DNA of 7,388 nucleotides from an uncultured Eubacteriales bacterium (GTDB taxonomy: Bacteria; Bacillota_I; Bacilli_A; RF39; UBA660), in NCBI GenBank assembly GCA_900321795.1, contig ONXO01000079.1:1-7388 (forward strand), read 5' to 3'. Under the pieces are notes generated by a model. That model had not been told where the DNA came from and ran no database searches. It saw only the letters and a program-made list of their open reading frames with translations. Made by a program: the position numbers and the translations under genes. Each line of letters opens with the position of its first letter. Position 1 is the first letter of the stretch. Positions 1 to 6,267 of this stretch are shown here, one piece after another.

Positions 1-2465
1 AAACTAAAAAAGAGTATGAAGGCGTTATTCTTTTTTATAGGCTTGGTGACTTTTATGAATTATTTTTTGATGATGCTATTTTAGCTTCTCATGAGCTAGA
101 ACTTACCTTAACAGGTAAAAATGCAGGTTTAGCTGAAAGAGTGCCTATGTGCGGAGTGCCTCATCATGCTGTAAATGTCTATTTAGATAAGCTACTTGAC
201 AAAGGCTATAAGGTGGCAATATGTGAGCAGATGGAAGATCCTAAACAAGCTAAAGGAATTGTTAAAAGAGAAGTAATTGAAGTGGTAAGTAAAGGAACTA
301 GAACTAATAGTGAATCATTAGACGAAAAAAACTATAATTTTATAGCTAGTATAACAGATTATAATCATATATATGCTTTAAGTTATTTAGATTTATTAAG
401 TGGAAAGATGTTTGCTAGTTTTATCTCTCACTCAGAAGAAAACTTAATTAACGAAATAGTAAATATTAGCATAAATGAAGTGGTTGTAAGTAGTGATTTT
501 GATAAAAATATACTAAATACTTTAAATAAGAATTATAATGTGTTTGTATCTATATATGACGTTGATATAAAGGGGATGCTTAGAAGTAAAGTAAGTAATT
601 TAGCGGATACTAAACTAGAAGATAATACTCTCAAACTTATTTCTTATGTGTGTTCTAATCAAAAAAAAGAGCTTGCACATTTACAAAGCCCAGTATATGT
701 AGATTCTAAAGATTATTTATCTTTAAATAAAGAAAGTGTAAGAAATTTGGAGCTTGTTGAGACTATAAGAAATAAAGATAGAACATATAGCTTATTGTGG
801 CTTCTTGATAAAACCAAAACAGCTATGGGTGCTAGACTTTTAAGAGAGTTTATATTAAGACCTGTAGTGGATAAAAAAGAAATTAAAAGAAGACATGATT
901 TAATTGAACTTCTAAATAAAGAGTTTTTAATTAAAAGCGAATTAAAAGAGTTCTTATATCAAATATATGATTTAGAAAGATTGACAGGCAAAGTTGCTAT
1001 TTCTACTTTAAATGGTAGAGATTTATTACAGCTTAAAACTTCTATAGGCGTGCTTCCTGACATCAATCTTTTGCTAGACAGTTTAGGTTTAGAAAAACTT
1101 AAGACATTTGACAGATTGTATGATTTGCTAGAGAGATCTATTGATATAGATGCACCTGTTACTATTAAAGAAGGTGGTATAATTAAACCTGGATTTAATG
1201 GTGAGCTAGACGAACTTAGAAACATAAGAAAAAATGGTAAAGACTTTATCAGCAAATTTGAAAATGAAGAAAGAGAAAGAACCGGAATTAAAACTTTGAA
1301 AGTGGGTTATAATAAAGTATTTGGTTATTATATAGAAATAAGTAAAGGTCAAGACAAAAATGTCTTGGAGGAATATGGATATGTTAGAAAGCAAACTATA
1401 TCTAATAGTGAAAGATATATAACACCTCTTTTAAAAGAAAAAGAAGATATGATTCTTAATGCAGAAGACAAAATTAAAGAAATGGAATATGATTTGTTTA
1501 ATAAAATTAAAGAAGAAGTTAAGAATTATATAGTGGATTTGCAAGAAGTTTCTTCTCAAGTTTCTTTTTTAGATGTTATGCAAAGTTTTAGTACTGCAGC
1601 AGAAGAGTATAACTTTGTAAGGCCTGCTATTAATGATAATCACGAAATAAGGATAATTAATGGAAGACATCCAGTTGTAGAAAAGGTTATCAAAGATGAT
1701 TATGTTGCTAATGATGTAATTATGGACAAAGATACTAATATACTTATGATAACTGGGCCTAATATGTCTGGTAAAAGTACTTATATGAGAGAACTTGCTA
1801 TTATAGTTATACTAAACCAAATAGGCTCTTTTGTTCCTGCAACTGAAGCAAGTCTTCCAATATTTGATAAAGTGTTTACTAGAATTGGAGCATCAGACGA
1901 TTTAGTAGGCGGAGAAAGTACATTTATGGTAGAGATGAAAGAAAGCGCTTATGCTCTTAAAAATGCTACTAAAGATAGTTTAATACTTTTTGATGAACTT
2001 GGAAGGGGTACTTCTACATATGACGGGATGAGCTTAGCAGGCGCTATTATAACATATATAAGTAAACGTTTGAAATGCAAGACGATGTTTTCAACTCATT
2101 ATCATGAACTTACTAAAATGAGTGAATACACTGAAGGAATAAAAAATGTACATGTTACAATTAAAGAAAAAGAAGGAGAAGTAGAGTTTCTTCATAAAGT
2201 TTTAGATGGCGCAGTAGATAGAAGCTATGGGATAAACGTGGCTAAACTTGCACATCTTCCTGAAGAAGTAATAGATGAAGCAGGTAGAATGTTAAGTACT
2301 TTTGAAAACTCTTCTAAAGAAAAAACTCGTACTAAACAAATGGAGTTAGATTTAGATACTAAACCTGAAGATAAATTAAGAGACTTTATAGATAAAATTA
2401 ACCCATATGAAGTAACGCCTATTGAAGCAATTAAGCTACTAGATGAAATAAAGAAATTATGCTAA
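1..2465 (+). CDS. mutS: DNA mismatch repair protein MutS (5' end outside window)
   Basis: MutS is the mismatch-recognition ATPase of post-replicative repair; it binds mispairs as a dimer in the cytoplasm and recruits MutL. The frame is open from the left edge (first whole codon at 3), giving 820 residues; the family is about 850-880, so only some 20 N-terminal residues are missing. The GTG at 141 is internal, because family sequence continues upstream of it: the mismatch-reading Phe-x-Glu lies in GDFYELF at 48-65. Counting from base 3, the Walker A motif TGPNMSGKST is residues 584-593, the GGESTFMVEM loop 636-645, Walker B ILFDELGRGTST with Asp664/Glu665, and the ATPase switch STHYHEL starts at 697. 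The C-terminus holds QMELDL, a possible weak clamp-binding motif, and the usual end helix with TPIEAIKLL. No mutL follows; the next gene is convergent. Identity is secure. Confidence 0.97.
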   Translation, partial: TKKEYEGVILFYRLGDFYELFFDDAILASHELELTLTGKNAGLAERVPMCGVPHHAVNVYLDKLLDKGYKVAICEQMEDPKQAKGIVKREVIEVVSKGTRTNSESLDEKNYNFIASITDYNHIYALSYLDLLSGKMFASFISHSEENLINEIVNISINEVVVSSDFDKNILNTLNKNYNVFVSIYDVDIKGMLRSKVSNLADTKLEDNTLKLISYVCSNQKKELAHLQSPVYVDSKDYLSLNKESVRNLELVETIRNKDRTYSLLWLLDKTKTAMGARLLREFILRPVVDKKEIKRRHDLIELLNKEFLIKSELKEFLYQIYDLERLTGKVAISTLNGRDLLQLKTSIGVLPDINLLLDSLGLEKLKTFDRLYDLLERSIDIDAPVTIKEGGIIKPGFNGELDELRNIRKNGKDFISKFENEERERTGIKTLKVGYNKVFGYYIEISKGQDKNVLEEYGYVRKQTISNSERYITPLLKEKEDMILNAEDKIKEMEYDLFNKIKEEVKNYIVDLQEVSSQVSFLDVMQSFSTAAEEYNFVRPAINDNHEIRIINGRHPVVEKVIKDDYVANDVIMDKDTNILMITGPNMSGKSTYMRELAIIVILNQIGSFVPATEASLPIFDKVFTRIGASDDLVGGESTFMVEMKESAYALKNATKDSLILFDELGRGTSTYDGMSLAGAIITYISKRLKCKTMFSTHYHELTKMSEYTEGIKNVHVTIKEKEGEVEFLHKVLDGAVDRSYGINVAKLAHLPEEVIDEAGRMLSTFENSSKEKTRTKQMELDLDTKPEDKLRDFIDKINPYEVTPIEAIKLLDEIKKLC

Positions 2466-2466
2466 A

Positions 2467-2510
2467 AAAAAGATTCCTAAATTGGCTAATCAGTCAAAGG
2501 AATCTTTTAT
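2467..2510. terminator. Bidirectional intrinsic terminator between mutS and rnhC
   Basis: An 11-bp perfect stem pairs AAAAGATTCCT (2468-2478) with AGGAATCTTTT (2498-2508). Its interior folds again: TTGGCT (2482-2487) pairs with AGTCAA (2492-2497), with one G-U pair, around an AATC tetraloop, leaving a 3-base bulge. The right arm runs into TTTTATAAT for mutS. The A-run at 2464-2471 gives eight U on the opposite strand for rnhC. It starts right after the mutS stop (2463-2465) and overlaps the rnhC stop (2507-2509), so it should end both convergent transcripts. Confidence 0.88.
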
Positions 2511-3421
2511 AATATTCTTTCCGTATTTTTAAAACTTATTTTGGCGATGTCATTTAAAATGTTTTTACCATGTTTTTTTACTATTTCTTTGCCAGTTTCA
2601 TCCACTTTTACACCAGCACCAAGAGGAATGTTTATTCCAAGTTTTTCTTCTAGTTTCTCTTTTTCTTTTAAGAATATATACCTACTTATAATAGAAGCAC
2701 ATGCAACTGAAAGGTTTTTATCTTCTGCTTTAGTCATAAATGTAATATTTGTAACTTTCTCAGTAGCGTCTTTTAAATAGTTATAATAAACTCCAGGAAG
2801 AGCAAACTGGTCTACTATTATTTTTTGATAAGGTAAGCCTTTATTTTTCATTTTAAATAATACTTTATTGTGCATTATGGCTTTTATTTTATTCATATTA
2901 TATCTTTTACTATGATATTCATTATATTCTTTGTTAGAAAGAATTAGAGTTTCATAAGGTATTCTCTTAATTATATATGGAGCGCATCTTTTAATCTTTT
3001 CATCAGTTAACTTTTTAGAGTCATGAACTCCAAGCTCTTCCAAAAACTTAATATCTTTTTTATCCATAAAGCAAGCTGTTACAACAATAGGAAAGAAATA
3101 ATCACCAGTTCCAACTTCATCTGATCCAATAGCAGAGTAGTAGTAATATGTTTTATCTATTTCTTCTTTTTTCTTTTCAGTTGGCGTTACATCTACATCA
3201 ATGTTATTTAAATGTTTTTCCATATCTTTCCAAAGATTTGCATCTATATCAGCGCTTATTCCTTGAAACATAACTTTCCCGCTTTCATAAAGTGTTATTA
3301 TAGTATCAGCTTCCATAGCTTGAAATACAGCATAAGGCGGAGTTTTTTCTCTTCTTTTATCTTGATAGTATTCAATCATCTTTTCTTTAACGTTATCACT
3401 TACTTTAAAAACTATAGTCAT
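2507..3421 (-). CDS. rnhC: Ribonuclease HIII
   Basis: RNase HIII cuts the RNA strand of RNA:DNA hybrids (R-loops, Okazaki primers) in the cytoplasm. The 304-residue length is normal for the family. Residues 1 to about 80 form the TBP-like substrate-binding domain typical of HIII, with the pattern YAVFQAMEADTIITLYESGKVMFQG split over 30-54; a Lys/Glu-rich linker follows. The catalytic domain runs from about 94: the GSDEVGTGD box carries Asp101 and Glu102, HDSKKLTD is at 133-140, VDQFA supplies Asp204, and the fourth carboxylate is in KAED (231-234) ahead of ASIISR. The N-terminal domain and DEVGTGD distinguish it from RNase HII (DEVGRG). Residue 110 is Phe in DYFFP, where DYFGP is usual. The ATG at 3421-3419 has AGAGG nine bases upstream (3431-3435). 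It converges on mutS and diverges from the CvpA gene; rnhC next to cvpA is, as I recall, also seen in Bacillus. Confidence 0.95.
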   Translation of the reverse strand: MTIVFKVSDNVKEKMIEYYQDKRREKTPPYAVFQAMEADTIITLYESGKVMFQGISADIDANLWKDMEKHLNNIDVDVTPTEKKKEEIDKTYYYYSAIGSDEVGTGDYFFPIVVTACFMDKKDIKFLEELGVHDSKKLTDEKIKRCAPYIIKRIPYETLILSNKEYNEYHSKRYNMNKIKAIMHNKVLFKMKNKGLPYQKIIVDQFALPGVYYNYLKDATEKVTNITFMTKAEDKNLSVACASIISRYIFLKEKEKLEEKLGINIPLGAGVKVDETGKEIVKKHGKNILNDIAKISFKNTERIL

Positions 3422-3441
3422 TTAAATCAACCTCTAAGAAG

Positions 3442-3452
3442 ATTTTAACATA
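3442..3452 (-). promoter_or_regulatory. Possible rnhC promoter (extended -10)
   Basis: On the minus strand this reads TATGTTAAAAT, that is TGnTAAAAT, an extended -10 form. No good -35 is visible. A start about seven bases downstream would fall at the edge of the AGAGG ribosome site (3431-3435), giving a very short leader. A second minus-strand TATAAT lies at 3480-3475 and is an equal alternative. Confidence 0.35.
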
Positions 3453-3458
3453 AAATGG

Positions 3459-3487
3459 TTTATTTTTCATTAAAATTATAATATAAT
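3459..3487 (+). promoter_or_regulatory. Probable promoter of the CvpA-PspC unit
   Basis: A consensus TATAAT (3482-3487) sits 17 bases after TTTATT (3459-3464), a 3/6 match to the -35 consensus. It would start transcription near 3494, about 30 bases before the CvpA-family ATG and upstream of its ribosome site (AGGAG, 3511-3515). The surrounding DNA is very AT-rich, which raises the odds of chance matches. Confidence 0.5.
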
Positions 3488-3524
3488 GTGAATAGGGAAT
3501 AATATTTAAGAGGAGATGTAGTAT

Positions 3525-4148
3525 ATGAATATTATTGATGCAATATTAATTGTAATACTTATGATAGGCACACTTGATGGTGTAAGAAAAGGAGCTTTGA
3601 AGACTTTAGTAGAACTAATTGGAAGTATTTTAGTTTTATTCTTATCATGGATTTTAAAAGGTAGTTTGGCTAATTTACTTATTAGTAAGTTGCCAGTGAT
3701 AGGTAATAATCCTACTATTTCAGTAGTTATTTATGAGATTATAGCATTTATCATTTTATTAATTATATTCTCATTAATTTATAAAGTATTATTAAGTCTT
3801 TCTTCAGCGATAGAAAAGATATTTGATGCGACTATAGTACTTGGTTTTGTTTCTAAAGTAGTTGGGGCAATTCTTGCCTTTGTAAGAACTTATATAATTT
3901 TATTCTTTGCTTTATTTATGATAAGTACATTTAACTTTAAAGTATTTAATGAATCTAAAGTGAATAATTATATTTTAGATAAAACGCCAATAATAGCGCC
4001 TATGATTAAAGATTTATGGCAAGCAGTTAAAGATGCATATAATGATTCTAATGTAGAAGAAACAATTAAATCTTTATTTGAAAAGGACATAATTAATGAA
4101 GATAATATGGATAAATTAATAAATGTATATAATGAAAGTAGGAATTAA
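3525..4148 (+). CDS. CvpA-family integral membrane protein
   Basis: This 207-residue protein matches the CvpA family: an N-terminal NIIDAILIVILMIGTLDGVR segment (2-21), then the characteristic small-loop G-x-R/K-K-G turn (19-23), and a later G-F-x-S-K-V-V-G-A-I-L-A-F-x-R signature (107-121). Four hydrophobic segments are visible at about 4-19, 27-45, 66-92 and 104-136. A charged tail from about 163, predicted cytoplasmic, is rich in Asp, Glu and Lys. CvpA proteins are linked to colicin V production and envelope stress tolerance in enterobacteria; in Bacillota the role is not settled. The ATG is preceded by AAGAGGAGATG (3507-3517 region; AGGAG nine bases before the start). The stop codon abuts the ATG of the PspC gene, so co-translation is likely. 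Family assignment is confident, precise function unknown. Confidence 0.85.
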   Translation: MNIIDAILIVILMIGTLDGVRKGALKTLVELIGSILVLFLSWILKGSLANLLISKLPVIGNNPTISVVIYEIIAFIILLIIFSLIYKVLLSLSSAIEKIFDATIVLGFVSKVVGAILAFVRTYIILFFALFMISTFNFKVFNESKVNNYILDKTPIIAPMIKDLWQAVKDAYNDSNVEETIKSLFEKDIINEDNMDKLINVYNESRN

Positions 4149-4364
4149 ATGAAAAAGAGGTTATATAAAATTGAAAAAGGTAAAAAGATTGATGGAGTAT
4201 GTGGTGGAATTGCCGAGTATTTTGACATCGATCCTACAATAGTAAGGTTATTATGGGTTGTATTCTCTCTATGCGTGGGCAGTGGCATATTTGCATACAT
4301 AATCGCAGCAATTATAATGCCTAAAAAAAGTGAAATTATAAATAATGTTGTTGATGAACAATAA
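4149..4364 (+). CDS. Small PspC-domain membrane protein
   Basis: The 71-residue product is a lone PspC domain: a basic N-terminus (KKRLYKIEKGKKI), the family core GVCGGIAEYFDIDPTIVRLL (16-35), and a hydrophobic segment at about 34-57 ending in MPKK. PspC in enterobacteria is a membrane partner in the phage-shock envelope stress response; single-domain versions are common in Gram-positives, usually without a known partner. No pspA or pspB homologue is seen here, so membrane-stress function is inferred from family only. Translation starts directly after the upstream TAA (TAAATG) with AGGA at 4140-4143 inside the CvpA gene, indicating translational coupling. A terminator follows 1-29 bases after the stop. 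Confidence 0.88.
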   Translation: MKKRLYKIEKGKKIDGVCGGIAEYFDIDPTIVRLLWVVFSLCVGSGIFAYIIAAIIMPKKSEIINNVVDEQ

Positions 4365-4393
4365 AATAGAAGACTAGCTCTTCTTTTTCTTTT
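4365..4393 (+). terminator. Intrinsic terminator after the PspC gene
   Basis: AGAAGA (4368-4373) pairs with TCTTCT (4379-4384) around a CTAGC loop, and flanking A (4363-4366) and T (4386-4388) runs can extend the stem past a T-T mismatch. The downstream tract TTTTCTTTT supplies the U-rich tail. The stem is short, so termination may be partial. Its tail overlaps the region where the -35 of the queA promoter would lie. Confidence 0.65.
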
Positions 4394-4400
4394 ATGTTTT

Positions 4401-4409
4401 TGATATAAT
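4401..4409 (+). promoter_or_regulatory. queA promoter, extended -10
   Basis: TGATATAAT is a perfect extended -10 (TGn-TATAAT). The -35 position holds only TTCTTT (4381-4386, 17-base spacing), inside the terminator arm of the previous unit, consistent with a promoter that depends on its extended -10. Predicted start near 4416 gives a leader of about 18 bases, too short for a riboswitch, with the AAGGA ribosome site at 4424-4428. Confidence 0.65.
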
Positions 4410-4433
4410 ACATAGTACGAAAGAAGGAATAAT

Positions 4434-5498
4434 ATGGAAAATATTTATGATATAAATTATTATGACTATGATTTGCCTAAAGAACTTATTGCTCAGGTGC
4501 CTTTAAAGAATCGCTCTTCCTCTAAACTATTAGTTCTTGACAAAAATACTGGTAATATGGAAGATAAGATTTTTAGTGATATTACAAATTATCTACGTAA
4601 AGGTGACGTGCTTGTTTTAAATGATACCAAGGTTTTACCGGCTAGATTAATTGGCGAAAAAGAAGTAACTGGTGCAGCTATAGAAGTTTTGCTTCTTAAA
4701 AATATAGAAGGAGATAAGTGGGAAGTACTTTTAAAACCTGCTAAAAGGCTTCATGAAGGATCTATGATATCTTTTGGAAATGGTAAATTAAAAGCTAAAG
4801 TGCTTGAAAAGAAAAATGATGGTTTAGCATTAATTGAGCTTAAATATGATGGGATACTTTATGAAATATTAGATGAACTAGGATCAATGCCTCTTCCTCC
4901 ATATATACATGAAAAACTTGAAGATAAAGATAGGTATCAAACAGTATATGCTAAAAATCTAGGCAGTGCAGCAGCTCCTACTGCGGGGCTTCATTTTACG
5001 GAGGAGTTATTAAATAGATTAAAAGAAAAAGGTGTAGAAATCGCTTATGTAACACTTCATGTTGGACTAGGAACTTTTAGACCAGTTAATGAGGAAGATA
5101 TACTAAAACATGATATGCATAGTGAATTGTGCATAATGAATAAAGAAACAGCAGATCTTTTAAATAAAGCCAAAAATGAAAAAAGGAGAATTATTGCTGT
5201 TGGAACTACATCTACTAGAACTCTAGAAAGTATATACACTAAATATAATAAGTTTAAAGAGAGTGCTGAAGAAACTAATATCTTCATATATCCAGGATAT
5301 ACTTTCAAAGCTATAGATTGTCTTATAACTAACTTTCACTTACCAAAAAGTACTCTTGTAATGCTTGTGAGTGCACTAGCTGGAAGAGACAATATAATGA
5401 ATGCATATAAACACGCGATTATAGAAAACTATAGATTTTTCTCTTTTGGAGATGCAATGTTTATAACTGATAGAATAGGGAACATAAATGAAAAATAA
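4434..5498 (+). CDS. queA: S-adenosylmethionine:tRNA ribosyltransferase-isomerase
   Basis: QueA transfers and isomerises the ribosyl part of SAM onto preQ1 at tRNA position 34, giving epoxyqueuosine, the next-to-last step of queuosine synthesis. The 354-residue length is typical (about 340-360). Family blocks occur in order: YDLPKELIAQ (12-21), GDVLVLNDTKVLPARL (57-72), GSMPLPPYI (150-158), DRYQTVYA (166-173), SAAAPTAGLHFT (178-189), VGLGTFRPV (210-218), the HSE site (229-231), GTTSTRTLES (257-266), and NFHLPKSTLVMLVSALAG (300-317). No expected block is missing. The ATG has AAGGA five bases upstream. The last 11 bases overlap the next gene, so the two are probably one operon. Tgt, which supplies its substrate tRNA, is encoded 770 bases downstream on the same strand. 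Confidence 0.97.
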   Translation: MENIYDINYYDYDLPKELIAQVPLKNRSSSKLLVLDKNTGNMEDKIFSDITNYLRKGDVLVLNDTKVLPARLIGEKEVTGAAIEVLLLKNIEGDKWEVLLKPAKRLHEGSMISFGNGKLKAKVLEKKNDGLALIELKYDGILYEILDELGSMPLPPYIHEKLEDKDRYQTVYAKNLGSAAAPTAGLHFTEELLNRLKEKGVEIAYVTLHVGLGTFRPVNEEDILKHDMHSELCIMNKETADLLNKAKNEKRRIIAVGTTSTRTLESIYTKYNKFKESAEETNIFIYPGYTFKAIDCLITNFHLPKSTLVMLVSALAGRDNIMNAYKHAIIENYRFFSFGDAMFITDRIGNINEK

Positions 5499-5925
5499 TT
5501 TAGAATTAATAGTTAATCAGATACTTGAAAAGTTAAATATAGAAGAGGATAAATACTCTATTGTTAGATTTAAAGTTAGAGAAGCTTTATATAACAAAGT
5601 TAATGATGATACAGTTTTAATGCTAGGTAAGAAAGAAGCTTTAAAAGATATAGAAAGCGGTACTTATTTAGAAATAGATATTTCTTATAAAATACTTGCA
5701 GCTTTACTTGAAACACCAATATTAATAGCGACTAATTACCCATATAAAGAGAATATTTTGCCTAATAGAGTACTAAAAAAATTAAATGAAGAGGATTTAA
5801 AGAAAACATATATGTACTTTAATTTAGACTTCATTCATGATAAAGACTATTTAGAATCTTTAAAAGATTTTTCCGAAAATATAAAGAAATTAAAAAATAG
5901 AAGCAACTTGTTATTGCTTCCTTAA
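5488..5925 (+). CDS. Unrecognised 145-residue protein, coupled to queA
   Basis: I do not recognise this protein. It is predicted soluble, without a signal peptide or clear membrane segment, and is rich in Lys, Glu, Leu and Asn. The N-terminal third looks helical and charged (LELIVNQILEKL at 5-16), with a hydrophobic patch KILAALLETPILIATNYP around 68-85 and a Lys-rich helical C-terminus. Support for coding: AGGGAA (5477-5482) lies six bases before its ATG, codon use (AGA for Arg, TTA for Leu, A/T third bases) matches its neighbours, and it overlaps queA by 11 bases in the arrangement typical of coupled operon genes. A role in queuosine metabolism would be guilt by association only. Its last codons contain the stem of a terminator serving the antisense gene, and its stop (5923-5925) overlaps that gene's stop (5924-5922). 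Confidence 0.75.
   Translation: MKNNLELIVNQILEKLNIEEDKYSIVRFKVREALYNKVNDDTVLMLGKKEALKDIESGTYLEIDISYKILAALLETPILIATNYPYKENILPNRVLKKLNEEDLKKTYMYFNLDFIHDKDYLESLKDFSENIKKLKNRSNLLLLP
5891..5920 (-). terminator. Intrinsic terminator of the small antisense gene
   Basis: GAAGCAA (5900-5906) and TTGCTTC (5914-5920) form a perfect 7-bp stem with a 7-base loop. On the minus strand the stem is followed by TATTTTTTA (5899-5891), six consecutive T, a standard terminator tail. On the plus strand only CTTAATTT follows, so I assign it to minus-strand transcription. It begins one base past the minus-strand stop codon (5924-5922) and lies inside the last codons of the plus-strand gene. Confidence 0.65.
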
Positions 5926-6198
5926 TTTGGATTACAACTTTCTTGAATCTGAGATAAACCTATTTTATCTGTCAAAGTGATACTTATTACCTCTGGCTGA
6001 CTGATTTCTTTATTATTATGAACTCTATCTTTAAAATGTATTTCATAGTTCTTACCTTTTACTAATTCTATATTTATATTATTCTTATTTAATGTAAGAA
6101 TTTTGGGTGAATTTTCTTGAAATCTATCTACTACAATCTATAAATATTATAGCATATAAAATTATTTTAAGAACCAATAAAGAAAGTTTTAACATCAT
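5922..6198 (-). pseudogene. Small membrane-anchored or secreted protein gene, frameshifted
   Basis: This accounts for most of the otherwise gene-free 5926-6249. From an ATG at 6198-6196 the minus strand encodes MMLKLSLLVLKIILYAIIF and then IDCSR before TAG (6126-6124): a Lys-flanked hydrophobic stretch like a membrane anchor or signal peptide. In the next frame, 71 codons are open from 6137 to the TAA at 5924-5922, with no ATG, GTG or usable early TTG. It includes FQENSPKILTLNKN, INIELVKGKNYEIHFKDR and EVISITLTDKIGLSQIQ. Codons (AGA, AAT, ATA, TTA, GAA) match nearby genes. The frames meet at a TAGATAGA tandem duplication (6130-6123); removing one TAGA joins them into one 90-residue protein. 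A terminator follows the stop. No Shine-Dalgarno is visible before the ATG. I do not recognise the family. It could be a pseudogene, a phase-variable gene, or an assembly or read error. Confidence 0.5.
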
Positions 6199-6242
6199 TT
6201 TTACGTGATAAGCAAAAAATACTATATTTTATTTTAATAAAA

Positions 6243-6251
6243 TGATAAAAT
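6243..6251 (+). promoter_or_regulatory. Possible tgt promoter, extended -10
   Basis: TGATAAAAT fits the extended -10 pattern TGnTAnnnT; the -35 position (around 6223-6228, TATATT) is poor. A start seven bases downstream would be near 6258, only about ten bases before the ATG at 6268. This region is extremely AT-rich, so the match may be fortuitous, but it would explain the absence of a ribosome site upstream of tgt. Confidence 0.4.
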
Positions 6252-6267
6252 GTTATTGGTGTTATTT

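Noticed and set aside
141..143. GTG at 141 as the start of mutS
   Set aside because: The same frame continues upstream with conserved MutS domain I sequence, including the GDFYELF mismatch-contact motif, so the gene runs off the left edge.
959..1394. Minus-strand frames of 98 and 62 codons inside mutS
   Set aside because: They mirror a strongly conserved coding region, resemble no family, and are hydrophobic/Ser-rich as antisense of AT-rich genes usually is.
2541..3448. Plus-strand frames of 79 and 78 codons opposite rnhC
   Set aside because: They are shadows of RnhC coding sequence, with unnatural Phe/Ser-rich composition.
4410..4433. preQ1 riboswitch upstream of queA or tgt
   Set aside because: Both predicted leaders are under about 20 bases, and no preQ1-type pseudoknot with a C-rich core and A-rich tail is visible before either gene.
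5057..5308. Minus-strand 83-codon frame inside queA
   Set aside because: It lies wholly opposite conserved QueA motifs and has no ribosome site or terminator of its own.
5952..5970. AGATAAA/TTTATCT hairpin as a terminator of the queA unit
   Set aside because: The 7-bp stem is nearly all A-T and is followed by GTCAAAG rather than a T tract; it lies within the antisense coding region.
6121..6137. Programmed +1 frameshifting in the small antisense gene
   Set aside because: The overlap of the two frames has no known slippery motif, and the exact TAGA duplication gives a simpler cause; not fully excluded.
6146..6154. Minus-strand TGCTATAAT as a promoter for a leaderless AUU-started 71-codon gene
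   Set aside because: It falls inside codons for the hydrophobic segment (LYAII) of the frame starting at 6198. The duplication model explains the missing start better than a leaderless AUU start.
6173..6260. ACCAATAA (6173-6180) and TTATTGGT (6253-6260) as an operator-like inverted repeat
   Set aside because: Eight bases separated by 72 is expected by chance in such AT-rich DNA, and both arms overlap likely coding sequence.
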